64,000 nucleotides of DNA, from NCBI RefSeq assembly GCF_017355935.1, contig NZ_JAFIQT010000001.1, positions 2,046,001-2,110,000 of the forward strand, read 5' to 3'. Source of the stretch: Telluribacter humicola (GTDB lineage: Bacteria > Bacteroidota > Bacteroidia > Cytophagales > Spirosomataceae). Both the position numbers and the translations under genes were made by a program. This document shows, piece by piece, positions 28,454 through 37,785 of the stretch (position 1 is the first letter of the stretch; each line of letters starts with the position of its first letter). The notes beneath the pieces are model-generated. The model was not told the DNA's origin. It was given only the letters and a program-made list of their open reading frames with translations, and did no database searches.

Positions 28454-29440
28454 TTAAGTATTCAGGGTGGCAGGATGATGGTTATCGATTTCCTCCACAT
28501 TCACCACAACCTTATTTGATGTGGCACTATTAAACATCGGATCAAATTTAGCTCCCCATAGTATCTCTTCGTATCGATACGAGTAGCGTACGTGTACCTG
28601 CTGCATGAAAGTTTCGTCGATGGCACGCAGGAGTAGCAGTATCTCCGTATCAGACTCCATAAGGCTCTCCGGAGTCGCTCCACTCAGGGGGCTTTTGCTG
28701 GTAATAGGATGTACTAGGGTCCAGGTCAGGGGAAAAAAATTAACATGATTCCGTTCCAGTTCCAGCCCATAGTACTTACGTACCCTTTCGCCGCTGGGGA
28801 GTACTTCCAGGCGTGATAGTGATAGTTCGGCCTCCAGATCAATAAGCTCGTTATCGCGTTCGTGGATAATCCGGAACATAAACCCATTGATATCCAGGTA
28901 GGGGGCTATAAGCGCGTTTTTGCTGAACCGGATACGGGGTGTCGGTCTCGAAAAGCGCCCGTAAAGCAGGCCCGTGGCAATCACAAATAAGAGCAGGCCC
29001 ATGAGGGCTTCAAAGGAAGCCACACTATTGGCCATAAATCCTAGGGGACTCACCCTGCCATACCCAACGGTAGTGAGGGTCTGAGCACTGAAAAAGAAGG
29101 CCTCCCAAAATTCGGCATGTACAGGATAACTATCCAGCTCTATGCCCTTGAGATGTTGTATGCCAATTAGGAGATATATCAAAGCGAATATGGAATTGAG
29201 TAGCAGATACGCCAGGAAGATGGCTCCGAAAAACTGCCACCAGGGGATGGTTACCAACCGATGGTACCAGTTGATACTATTTAGAAAGGATGTACCCCGG
29301 CGCTCTACATTGAAGCTGCCGTCCCGGTTGATTAGCCGGCTCTGCCGGTCGGTTATGCGCTGACCGAATCCAAGGTCTTTGCGGTTTTCTTCCTCGTTAA
29401 GTAATGTACTTTGGGAAGGAGCGAAGAGTTTTCGTGCCAT
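28454..29440 (-). CDS. KirBac-type inward-rectifier potassium channel
   Basis: Bacterial Kir channel of 328 aa. A slide-helix region (INWYHRLVTIPWW) leads to TM1 (about 68-93), the pore helix FWEAFFFSAQT, the selectivity filter TVGYG (124-128) and TM2 (about 138-162). The C-terminal 165 residues form the immunoglobulin-like cytoplasmic domain (SKNALIAPYLDINGFMFRI, LEAELSLSRLEV). It allows passive K+ flux in the inner membrane and is gated by lipids or ligands in known members. It starts the channel/LD-carboxypeptidase/SDR operon. A separate K+ uptake pair (TrkH/TrkA) lies at 46.9-49.5 kb. Confidence 0.92.
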   Translation of the reverse strand: MARKLFAPSQSTLLNEEENRKDLGFGQRITDRQSRLINRDGSFNVERRGTSFLNSINWYHRLVTIPWWQFFGAIFLAYLLLNSIFALIYLLIGIQHLKGIELDSYPVHAEFWEAFFFSAQTLTTVGYGRVSPLGFMANSVASFEALMGLLLFVIATGLLYGRFSRPTPRIRFSKNALIAPYLDINGFMFRIIHERDNELIDLEAELSLSRLEVLPSGERVRKYYGLELERNHVNFFPLTWTLVHPITSKSPLSGATPESLMESDTEILLLLRAIDETFMQQVHVRYSYRYEEILWGAKFDPMFNSATSNKVVVNVEEIDNHHPATLNT

Positions 29441-29518
29441 AGGACCAATTTACTTACGCAAACAACGCCTAAACATACATAAAGATTCGTGACCTTCTGC
29501 GAATGGATAGGGGGTATC

Positions 29519-29549
29519 AAAAGAGGCTGCGATATTCGCAGCCTCTTTT
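29519..29549. terminator. Terminator after the DUF721 gene
   Basis: A 14-bp perfect stem (29519-29532 with 29536-29549) and TAT loop, with A4 on one side and T4 on the other. On the minus strand it follows the DUF721 stop at 29564 by about 15 nt. Confidence 0.9.
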
Positions 29550-29563
29550 AGTAGGTAAGTTCT

Positions 29564-29890
29564 TTATATAAAGACCACTTCTTCAATAAGGTCAGTCTTC
29601 ATTTCGCGGTTGATCAGTTCTATAATCTTATTCTTGGCTCTGACCAGTTCATCACGCAGGGGTGCTGACTCGATCTGTAAGAAGAGCGTCCGGTCTTTGA
29701 CGTACACCTTAGTAGTACGGGAGGCAATGGTATGGCCCATGATCTTGTCCCAGTGTGCCGACAGGTAGCTTTCATTAAAACCGGTATTGAGCTTATAAGC
29801 GCTGAGCATTTGCTCTATCGCCTCTTTGAGTGGGGTAATGCCTGGTTTGCGGGAAGACTTTTCTTTGTCAAATTTGTAATACTGTGCCAT
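29564..29890 (-). CDS. DUF721 (DciA-like) family protein
   Basis: Small protein of 108 aa; I start at the ATG at 29888-29890 (MAQYYKFDKEKSSRKPG) because the 20 residues added by an upstream ATG (29950) are hydrophobic and unlike the family. The DUF721 core is present: LKEAIEQMLSAYKLNTGFNE, then WDKIMGHTIASRTTKVYVKDRTLFLQIESAPLRDEL. DUF721 includes DciA, which helps to load the replicative helicase DnaB in many bacteria; that role is a family inference. In many Bacteroidota this gene lies beside recF, but here it stands alone between two hairpin-bounded units. Confidence 0.8.
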   Translation of the reverse strand: MAQYYKFDKEKSSRKPGITPLKEAIEQMLSAYKLNTGFNESYLSAHWDKIMGHTIASRTTKVYVKDRTLFLQIESAPLRDELVRAKNKIIELINREMKTDLIEEVVFI

Positions 29891-30158
29891 GGTACCAGAG
29901 GATAAGCTGTATACAAATATAACGAATACGGCCTTCAGTGCAGGTACCATTGGATAACGTTTAAATAGGAAAATACAGGCACCATGCTACTACGGTACAT
30001 CCTGCTTACCCGCAACCTGATCAGTACCAGACAAGTAGTGGTATAGCAGGGGCGTAATCAGAGGGGAACAACTCTGATAATAATTTAAAATGGAGGTAGG
30101 CTAATAAGATGAGGTGCAGACGGGCAGCAGCCTAAACAGAAGAAAACTCCTGATCGAA

Positions 30159-30190
30159 TTTGCATTTCAGACGACTGGCACTTAATATTG
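30159..30190 (+). promoter_or_regulatory. Probable promoter of the SAM-riboswitch/metY-metX transcript
   Basis: TTTG (30159-30162), a 20-nt spacer and TAATATTG (30183-30190; one mismatch to TAnnTTTG) lie about 37 nt before the aptamer. The stretch 29951-30158 before it holds no supported gene. Confidence 0.5.
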
Positions 30191-30226
30191 CGACATCAAG
30201 TCAATTGCTCCACTTTAATACGGCGG

Positions 30227-30342
30227 TTGATTTATAAAGAAGAGGCGAGAGAATGGGCTCTGCGAACCTCTGGCAACCTACCCCAAGCGCAACCGGGACA
30301 AGGTGCTAACTCCCACCTAAGTAATTAGGAAATATAACTCAA
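30227..30342 (+). ncRNA. SAM-I (S-box) riboswitch aptamer
   Basis: The S-box core is readable in order: the P1 5' arm TTGATTTATA (30227-30236), AAGAGGCGAGAG, then AACCTCTGGCAACC, the P3 region, AAGGTGCTAACTCCC, a P4 hairpin CCTAAGTAATTAGG (30317-30330), and the P1 3' arm TATAACTCAA (30333-30342). P1 pairs as TTGA/TCAA and TATA/TATA around a 2x2 internal loop. It lies upstream of metY and metX and would lower their expression when SAM is plentiful. No strong intrinsic terminator directly overlaps P1, so the readout (translation, or a distal attenuator) is not clear. Confidence 0.85.
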
Positions 30343-30348
30343 ACGCGC

Positions 30349-30453
30349 ATGAAACTAGAAAACGTACATCCTGAATCAGGGGTGGTCTCTGTACCCACTT
30401 CTCTATTTATTATCTCTTTCAGCAAAGCGGTATGCTGTTGTATGCGCTGCTAG
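30349..30453 (+). CDS. Possible Cys/Met-coding leader peptide after the SAM aptamer
   Basis: A 34-codon frame starts 6 nt after the aptamer's P1 and ends ...VCCCMRC-stop, so four Cys codons and one Met codon lie in its last six sense codons (30433-30450). The 3' end overlaps a possible stem (30421-30424 plus 30427-30429 with 30445-30451). Just after the stop is a second weak hairpin, GGATAG with CTAT(G)CC (30455-30473), followed by TTTTCTCTT. This geometry resembles a transcription-attenuation leader that senses charged Cys-tRNA. There is no clear ribosome-binding site, as is common in Bacteroidota. It could be a chance frame; no homologue is known to me. Confidence 0.35.
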   Translation: MKLENVHPESGVVSVPTSLFIISFSKAVCCCMRC

Positions 30454-30550
30454 GGGATAGGCTTCGCTATGCCTTTTCTCTTCATGCCTGTTTAGCAATT
30501 CCTATGTCTTTTACTCTTAATCACATACTCCAGTTACACTAAACCTTTAA

Positions 30551-31873
<1,323 letters not shown>

Positions 31874-31955
31874 TAGTAAATAGAGTATACCGTATTAGTA
31901 GTAGTCGGCTGCTGATGGTAGGCGGCCGACTATAAAAATTTAAACTTTTGGTGCT

Positions 31956-33017
31956 TTGGCACGTATTCAACCCGAAAAGAAGGTATTCAAATACCCCTAT
32001 ACGTATTCCCTGGAACTGGGACGCGAACTTCATGGCTTTGAACTGGCCTATACTACTTACGGAACCCGCAATGAGGACGACAGTAATGTAGTGTGGGTAT
32101 GTCATGCCCTTACCGGTAGCGCCAATGCGGCCGAGTGGTGGGATGGACTGATTGGAGAAGGAAAGTACTTCGATCCTGCCCGTCACTTCATCGTATGTGC
32201 CAATGTACTGGGCTCAACGTATGGTTCTACCAGTGCCCTGTCCACCAATCCGGATACGTTCGAGCCCTACTACCACGAGTTTCCGGTTATCACCGTCCGT
32301 GATATTGTGGGAACAATGGATCTGCTGAGACAGGAGCTGGAAATCCGCAGAATCAGCGTGTGCATAGGAGGATCACTGGGCGGGCAGCAGGCTCTTGAGT
32401 GGGCTATTCAGGCTCCTGATGTTTTTGATGAACTAATCCTGATCGCTTCCAATGCGGTACATTCGCCATGGGGAGTGGCTTTCAACGAATCGCAGCGGAT
32501 GGCAATTGAAAGCGATCCCAGCTGGAAGGATCGTAATCCAGAGGCGGGTACTCACGGTATGAAAGTGGCTCGTTCCATAGCCCTGCTTTCGTACCGCAAC
32601 TACGACACCTACAACTTCACCCAGGCCCGTGATAACCCCGACCAGACCGACGATTTCCGGGCTTCGTCGTACCAGCGGTACCAGGGGGACAAGTTCATGA
32701 GGCGGTTTAATGCCTTTGCGTACTGGACCCTCACCAAGGTGATGGATTCACACAACGTGGGGCGCAACCGGGGCGGTATTGTACACGCGTTGGGTATGGT
32801 CAAAGCCCGTACACTAGTACTGGGTATCAAATCTGATATTCTGTTTCCGGTGGCCGAGCAGCAGTTCCAGGCCCGGCATATTCCAGATGCCGTTTATCAG
32901 GAGATCGACTCCCTCTACGGGCATGATGGATTTCTGATTGAATACAAGCAACTATCACAGGTTATAAAAGCCTGGCAGGAAAGCAAGGGACGTCTGGAGC
33001 CGCTTTCGGTTCAGTAA
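31956..33017 (+). CDS. metX: Homoserine O-acetyltransferase
   Basis: Alpha/beta-hydrolase-fold acyltransferase of 353 aa that moves an acetyl group from acetyl-CoA to homoserine. The triad is visible: S140 in CIGGSLGGQQALEW, D294 in GIKSDILFP and H323 in YGHDGFLIE. The start is probably TTG at 31956: an in-frame TAA lies 15 nt upstream, and no ATG lies in frame before the conserved GFELAYTTYG segment. It follows metY by 82 nt with no terminator between, so both are under the SAM riboswitch. A strong hairpin ends the unit. Confidence 0.93.
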   Translation: MARIQPEKKVFKYPYTYSLELGRELHGFELAYTTYGTRNEDDSNVVWVCHALTGSANAAEWWDGLIGEGKYFDPARHFIVCANVLGSTYGSTSALSTNPDTFEPYYHEFPVITVRDIVGTMDLLRQELEIRRISVCIGGSLGGQQALEWAIQAPDVFDELILIASNAVHSPWGVAFNESQRMAIESDPSWKDRNPEAGTHGMKVARSIALLSYRNYDTYNFTQARDNPDQTDDFRASSYQRYQGDKFMRRFNAFAYWTLTKVMDSHNVGRNRGGIVHALGMVKARTLVLGIKSDILFPVAEQQFQARHIPDAVYQEIDSLYGHDGFLIEYKQLSQVIKAWQESKGRLEPLSVQ

Positions 33018-33031
33018 ATATAGCACCGCGT

Positions 33032-33071
33032 AAAAAGAGGCCTGTACATGACTATGTACAGGCCTCTTTTT
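33032..33071. terminator. Terminator of the metY-metX operon
   Basis: An 18-bp perfect stem (33032-33049 with 33054-33071) and GACT loop, with A5 and T5 at its ends. Confidence 0.92.
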
Positions 33072-33167
33072 GTAGTATGGACCCTGTGGTGGCATAGCTT
33101 TTGACTCTCTGTTCATAAACCGGCAATGGGTTTGATACAGGAATAAGCATATCAAAATCATAAGCAC

Positions 33168-33974
33168 ATGCGCACACTAGGACGACTACTTATAGGACTC
33201 ATCATGGTGCTGGTAGCCCTATGGGGATATTTTACAAAAACGGAGGTAAATCCGGTAACGGGGGAAAAGCAAAGGGTAAGCCTGACGGCAGAGGAGGAGG
33301 TTACACTTGGAGTAAAAAGTGCTCCCGAGATGGCATCGCAGTTTGGAGGGCTGCACCCTGATGAACAAGTTCAGCAAACCGTTAAGAGGATTGGGCAAAG
33401 GCTGGTACAGCAATCGGATGCCAGCCGCTCACCTTATACTTTTAATTTTCATGTACTGGCCGACCCCAATACGGTGAACGCTTTCGCGTTACCCGGAGGT
33501 CAGATCTTTATCACCATGGGACTTCTAAAACGACTAAAAACCGAAGATCAACTGGCAGGGGTACTAGGGCATGAGATTGGGCATATTATTGGGCGGCATT
33601 CGGCCGAGCAGATGGCCAAGCAGGAGCTTATGCAGGGACTGGCCGGAGCGGCTACCGTAGCGCTGGCTGATCCATCTTCACCGGCTACCAGCGCTTACAT
33701 AGCGCAGTATGTCGCGAATATCGTAGGTCTGAAGTACGGCCGGGAGGATGAACTGGAGTCGGATGACTTTGGTGTAAAGTACATGATCCAGACTGGCTAT
33801 GACCCTAATGCGCTGCTGGATGTGATGCGGGTACTGGAAAAGGCTGCCGGAGGTCAGCGGCAAATGGAATTCCTGAGTACGCACCCCAGCCCGGCCAACC
33901 GGAACCAGCGTATCAAAGAGGCTATCACTAAATACACCGAGGCCAATCCGGCGGGCGTTAATCCGCCATCTTAA
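33168..33974 (+). CDS. M48-family zinc metalloprotease
   Basis: Peptidase of 268 aa with an N-terminal hydrophobic segment (LIGLIMVLVALWGYF) that may be a signal or anchor. The zinc motif is HEIGH (H135, E136, H139), with the third ligand in REDELESDDFG. FHVLADPNTVNAFALPGGQ and FLSTHPSPANRNQRI are typical of BepA/LoiP-like periplasmic M48 proteases that act in envelope protein quality control. There is no lipobox and no TPR extension, so it is a minimal member. A TAGCTTTTG word about 70 nt upstream could belong to its promoter. Confidence 0.88.
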   Translation: MRTLGRLLIGLIMVLVALWGYFTKTEVNPVTGEKQRVSLTAEEEVTLGVKSAPEMASQFGGLHPDEQVQQTVKRIGQRLVQQSDASRSPYTFNFHVLADPNTVNAFALPGGQIFITMGLLKRLKTEDQLAGVLGHEIGHIIGRHSAEQMAKQELMQGLAGAATVALADPSSPATSAYIAQYVANIVGLKYGREDELESDDFGVKYMIQTGYDPNALLDVMRVLEKAAGGQRQMEFLSTHPSPANRNQRIKEAITKYTEANPAGVNPPS

Positions 33975-33985
33975 TAAAAAATATA

Positions 33986-34027
33986 AAAACAGGCTGCTTC
34001 ACAACTCGTGGTGAGGCAGCCTGTTTT
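33986..34027. terminator. Bidirectional terminator between convergent genes
   Basis: A 17-bp stem (33986-34002 with 34011-34027, one G-T pair) with A4/T4 ends. It serves the M48 protease gene on the plus strand and the amidohydrolase on the minus strand. Confidence 0.88.
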
Positions 34028-34030
34028 AGG

Positions 34031-35680
34031 TTAGTTGGAGCGTCTATATACCGTTTCTCCTCCTAGTACCGTACGTAGTACTTTAGTATCGCGCAGTTCC
34101 GGTTCGGGTACTTTCATAATGTCCTTTTCCAGGATTACAAAATCAGCTGCTTTTCCAGGCTGTATACTACCACGTTTCTTCTCTTCAAAATTGGCGTAAG
34201 CCGCCCATATAGTCATACCACGTAGGGCTTCTTCACGGGTCAGCGCATTCTCTTTCTGAAATCCTCCCGGCGGAACACCTTTGGCATCCACCCGGGCTAC
34301 TGCCGAGTGAAAGCCGTACAACGGATTGATATCTTCGACCGGAAAATCACTTCCGAGTGCGATCAGGCCATTTTGTTTCATCAGGTCTTTGAAGGCGTAG
34401 GCAGTTTTGACCCGCTCGTCGCCCAGCCGCTCATCAGCCCAGTACATATCGGAAGTAGCGTGGGTAGGCTGTACCGAAGGAATGACATTATATACCGAAA
34501 ATTTGAGTACATCACTGGTATCTACCACCTGAGCGTGCTCGATGCGCCAGCGACGGTCGTTGGCGCCTTCAAGGTACTTACCGTAGAGGTTCAGGGTCAG
34601 CCGGTTGGCCGAATCGCCGATGCAGTGGGTATTAGCCTGAAAATTGCTTGTGGCTATACGGGAAATAAAATCTTCCAGTTCTTTAGGAGAGGTGAGCAGG
34701 AAGCCCGAGGTTGGAGCATCGGCATAGGGCTTCAGCAGACAGGCACCCCGTGAGCCCAGGGCTCCGTCGGCGTATATCTTAAAGGAGCGAACCGTCAGCC
34801 GGTCCGACTGGTAAGGGCCCCTGGGCAGGTAGTAGTCCAGGTTAGTGGGGCTGACGCTGATCATGGCGTAGTCCCGGATCCGGAGGGAGCCATTCTTATG
34901 CATCTGATCGATCATCTCAATATCAGGCCGGTCAATACCCGCGTCGGATACGGAGGTCAGACCCACTGCGAAGCAAGCTTTTTCAGCATTCTGAAGTTGA
35001 GCCCGTTTCTCTTCATCGGAGGGGCGGGGTATCACCATCCGTACCAGCCTCATGGCATTATCAACCAGTATGCCGGTAGGTTCGCCCCCTTTCAGTTCCA
35101 CCAGGCCCCCTTCTACCTTACTACCGGAAGTAACGCGGGCCAGTCGAAGTGCTTTGGAGTTGACGAGGGCCGCGTGGCCGTCGATACGGGTCAGAAATAC
35201 CGGTACATCGGGGAATGCTTCATCCAGCAGGGCTTTATCCGGGAACTGCTTGTTGTCCCAGTCGTTCTGGTCCCAGCCGCGCCCGATCAGCCAGGGTTGC
35301 TCGGGGTGCTGCTGACGGAAGGCTCTTAACTTAGAAATAATCTCCTGATACGAAGAGGTACCTACCAGGTCAGCCATATCCAGCATTTGACCTAAGCCAA
35401 CAAAGTGGCTGTGCGGGTCAAAAAAACCGGGATATACAGCCTTCCCGCCGGCATCCAGTGTAGAGTCAGATTCGTAGCGGTCTAGTATGTCGGAGGTAGT
35501 GCCTATCGCTACAAATTCGCCATCTTTAACCGCAAAAGCCTCATGAATGGTAAAGGCAGAATCGGCTGTATAGACTACCGCATTATGAACAATCAAATCA
35601 ACATTTGTACGATTCTTACATCCGATACAACACGCCAGAAAAATTATTAGAAGAGGGCGAAAAATATTGTACATACACAC
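34031..35680 (-). CDS. YtcJ-like metal-dependent amidohydrolase, lipoprotein
   Basis: Amidohydrolase of 549 aa of the YtcJ/Amidohydro_3 family. A short lipoprotein-type signal ends at ACCIGC (Cys21), so the enzyme is probably periplasmic or membrane-attached. The metal site starts with DPHSHF (H90, H92), and the later elements GADGALGSRGACL, NTHCIGDSANR and ALGSDFPVEDINPL are standard. Family members hydrolyse cyclic amides or act on unknown substrates, so the reaction is open. The start could be the second Met (residue 3). It is divergent from the TolC gene at 35802. Confidence 0.85.
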   Translation of the reverse strand: MCMYNIFRPLLIIFLACCIGCKNRTNVDLIVHNAVVYTADSAFTIHEAFAVKDGEFVAIGTTSDILDRYESDSTLDAGGKAVYPGFFDPHSHFVGLGQMLDMADLVGTSSYQEIISKLRAFRQQHPEQPWLIGRGWDQNDWDNKQFPDKALLDEAFPDVPVFLTRIDGHAALVNSKALRLARVTSGSKVEGGLVELKGGEPTGILVDNAMRLVRMVIPRPSDEEKRAQLQNAEKACFAVGLTSVSDAGIDRPDIEMIDQMHKNGSLRIRDYAMISVSPTNLDYYLPRGPYQSDRLTVRSFKIYADGALGSRGACLLKPYADAPTSGFLLTSPKELEDFISRIATSNFQANTHCIGDSANRLTLNLYGKYLEGANDRRWRIEHAQVVDTSDVLKFSVYNVIPSVQPTHATSDMYWADERLGDERVKTAYAFKDLMKQNGLIALGSDFPVEDINPLYGFHSAVARVDAKGVPPGGFQKENALTREEALRGMTIWAAYANFEEKKRGSIQPGKAADFVILEKDIMKVPEPELRDTKVLRTVLGGETVYRRSN

Positions 35681-35698
35681 AAGTAGGTTGTAGCTTTG
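35667..35698 (+). promoter_or_regulatory. Bacteroidota-type promoter of the solitary TolC gene
   Basis: TTG (35667-35669), a 21-nt spacer and an exact TAGCTTTG box (35691-35698) point toward the TolC gene. The 5' UTR would be about 97 nt. Confidence 0.6.
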
Positions 35699-35801
35699 AA
35701 GTTATTTATAGAATATGTCCAATCAACATTAAAAGGACTAAAAGTAGTGAGCTTCCCGGTACAAATACAAATACCCCCATTCAATTAATTTATCACCAAT
35801 T

Positions 35802-37136
35802 ATGATTTACAAACGGATTGCGACTGTGGCTTGTACTATGCTGGTAGTTGCAACACAGGTAATGGCTCAGGAACGACTTACTCTTGAAAAGGCCATCGCG
35901 ATTGCTCTTGAAAATAATTACTCCATAAAGATTGCTGAACGAAGGGTTGATATAGCGGAGAATGATAATACATTGGGTAATGCCGGATTTCTGCCCACTG
36001 TTACAGCCGTAGCTCAAAAAAACTACTCATCCAGCCACCTTCGTCAGGAGTTTTTTAATGAACTGCAACCCCCTCTGAATCGCCGGGGTGTTAACAATAA
36101 TAACTCCGCCATCGGTCCCTCCCTGGTGTGGACCATCTTCGATGGAATGGGAATGTTCGTAGCGCAAGAGCGCCTGCAGCAGCTCGAAGAGGCCGGACGG
36201 ACCAATGCCAAGATTACTATAGAGAATACGGTAGCTGATGTGAGCTCTGCTTACTATCAGATCGTTCGGGAAAGTCAGCGGGTACGTGCCCTGCAAAATG
36301 CTCTGGGTATATCAGTAGACCGACTGGAACTGGCCAAGGCTAACTATGACGTAGGTGCAGGCTCACGCGTAGACTACATCAATGCTCAGGTAGATTATAA
36401 CGGTGACACGGCTGCCTACATAGCTCAGGTGCAGGTGTACAATAATGCAAAGATTAACCTGAACACACTGCTGGCCCGTGATCCCCTGAATGATTTCTCG
36501 GTAGCAGATTCGATCTACCTACAGACTAACATATCTATTGACCAGCTACGGCAGTCTATGCTGAACCAAAACCCTAACCTGGTGTTCGCGGCTCAGCAGC
36601 GCCGTTTGGCTCAGCTCGATATTAAGGCACTCACCGCACAGATGTACCCGCAGGTAGATCTGGTGGGAGGTTACGGATATAATACTACCAACAACCAGGC
36701 AGGTTTTGGGGTACGAAGTGCTCGTAACGATATATGGAGTTACGGAGCAAGGGTGTCCGTCAATATCTTTGATGGATTTAACCAGCGTCGCCGCATTCAG
36801 AATGCCAAGATCAACGTACTTATCAACGAGGATCAGGAGGCTAACCTGCGTACTGAGTTGGTAGGAGCTTTGCAGCGTACCTACAATAACTATCAGAATA
36901 GCCTGCAACTGGTGGCGCTGGAAGAGCAGAACTTCCGCATAGCCCGTCAGAACGTAGACATCGCTTTTGAGCGGTACCGGGTAGGTAATGCTACCGCTTA
37001 CGAGTTCCGGGAAGTACAACGGAATACAGTAGCCGCCGAAACGCGCCTGATCGAAGCCAAATTTAACGCGAAGCTCGCCGAAATAGAGCTGTTCCGACTC
37101 AGCAGTACTATCCTGCAGGACGGAACCCGTCAGTAA
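35802..37136 (+). CDS. TolC-family outer-membrane efflux protein (solitary)
   Basis: Outer-membrane channel of 444 aa with a signal peptide ending near VMAQ (residue 22). Two OEP repeats are clear: LTLEKAIAIALENNYSIKIA in the first and LNQNPNLVFAAQQRRLAQLD in the second, with barrel strands (VDLVGGYGYNTTNNQ, WSYGARVSVNIFDGF). No adaptor or pump gene is adjacent, so it may serve as the exit duct for the HAE1 pump at 10-13 kb, or for ABC or type I systems elsewhere. It is monocistronic, with its own promoter and a very strong terminator. Confidence 0.9.
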   Translation: MIYKRIATVACTMLVVATQVMAQERLTLEKAIAIALENNYSIKIAERRVDIAENDNTLGNAGFLPTVTAVAQKNYSSSHLRQEFFNELQPPLNRRGVNNNNSAIGPSLVWTIFDGMGMFVAQERLQQLEEAGRTNAKITIENTVADVSSAYYQIVRESQRVRALQNALGISVDRLELAKANYDVGAGSRVDYINAQVDYNGDTAAYIAQVQVYNNAKINLNTLLARDPLNDFSVADSIYLQTNISIDQLRQSMLNQNPNLVFAAQQRRLAQLDIKALTAQMYPQVDLVGGYGYNTTNNQAGFGVRSARNDIWSYGARVSVNIFDGFNQRRRIQNAKINVLINEDQEANLRTELVGALQRTYNNYQNSLQLVALEEQNFRIARQNVDIAFERYRVGNATAYEFREVQRNTVAAETRLIEAKFNAKLAEIELFRLSSTILQDGTRQ

Positions 37137-37147
37137 TAATATGTGAC

Positions 37148-37196
37148 ATACAAAAGCGAAAAGCGCAGACCCCACCTGCGCTTTTCGCTTTTGTAT
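37148..37196. terminator. Terminator of the solitary TolC gene
   Basis: A 21-bp stem (37148-37168 with 37176-37196) and 7-nt loop, rich in A on the left and T on the right. It can also stop minus-strand transcription of the small gene at 37214. Confidence 0.92.
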
Positions 37197-37213
37197 TATA
37201 ATTATTCAGCTAA

Positions 37214-37600
37214 TTAGCCTCTCCTTTTGAACAGGGGGCGACGTGTATTTGAAAGGTCTTTGAGTTTCTCCTGCTGTTCGGCGTTTAGTACACTAAGAAG
37301 TTCGCTGTTTTTCTCTTCCTGCAATTCTCGCCTGGCTCTGCGTTTGTTGCCGCTTTTAGTGGCCATTCGTCTTTCCTTGCGGTCGTACTTACGCTCAATC
37401 TGCTTCAGTCGTCTGACCTGACGCTTGCTGAGGTCCAGTTCTTCGACGTATCGTTCCAGATTACGTTCCAGCCTTCGGTTATTAAGCTGCTCTTCGGTTT
37501 GGGTCCGGTCGTCCTGATTGGTGGCTACGGTGGGAGAGGAGGTCGTACAGCTACTTACCATCAGCCCCAGGACCATCATCAACATGGCTATTTTTTTCAT
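37214..37600 (-). CDS. Small charged helical lipoprotein (Spy/LTXXQ-like)
   Basis: Lipoprotein of 128 aa (signal to MVSSC, Cys18). The mature part is very rich in Arg, Lys and Glu and should be nearly all helix. LDLSKRQVRRLKQIERKYDR and LLSVLNAEQQEKLKDL look like the two LTXXQ-type helical repeats of Spy/CpxP-like periplasmic proteins, which bind unfolded or metal-stressed proteins. The match is by pattern only, so a chaperone or sensor role is a guess. It has no operon partners. Confidence 0.65.
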   Translation of the reverse strand: MKKIAMLMMVLGLMVSSCTTSSPTVATNQDDRTQTEEQLNNRRLERNLERYVEELDLSKRQVRRLKQIERKYDRKERRMATKSGNKRRARRELQEEKNSELLSVLNAEQQEKLKDLSNTRRPLFKRRG

Positions 37601-37729
37601 GACGTCTGTTTTATTGTTTCTTTTTACTTTGGACTACAACGATCACTAGAGGTTTAAAAGCATCGTACCATTCTATATAATTTGAAGCGATCCATTAAGG
37701 CATTGGTATGCCTGACTGTAGTATGAGAA

Positions 37730-37768
37730 AAAAAAGCTCTGACAGTACATTCCTGTCAGAGCTTTTTT
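37730..37768. terminator. Terminator after the DUF5117-type metalloprotease
   Basis: A 16-bp perfect stem (37730-37745 with 37753-37768), 7-nt loop and A/T-rich ends, about 18 nt after the metalloprotease stop on the minus strand. Confidence 0.92.
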
Positions 37769-37785
37769 AAAGAGAATTATAACGG

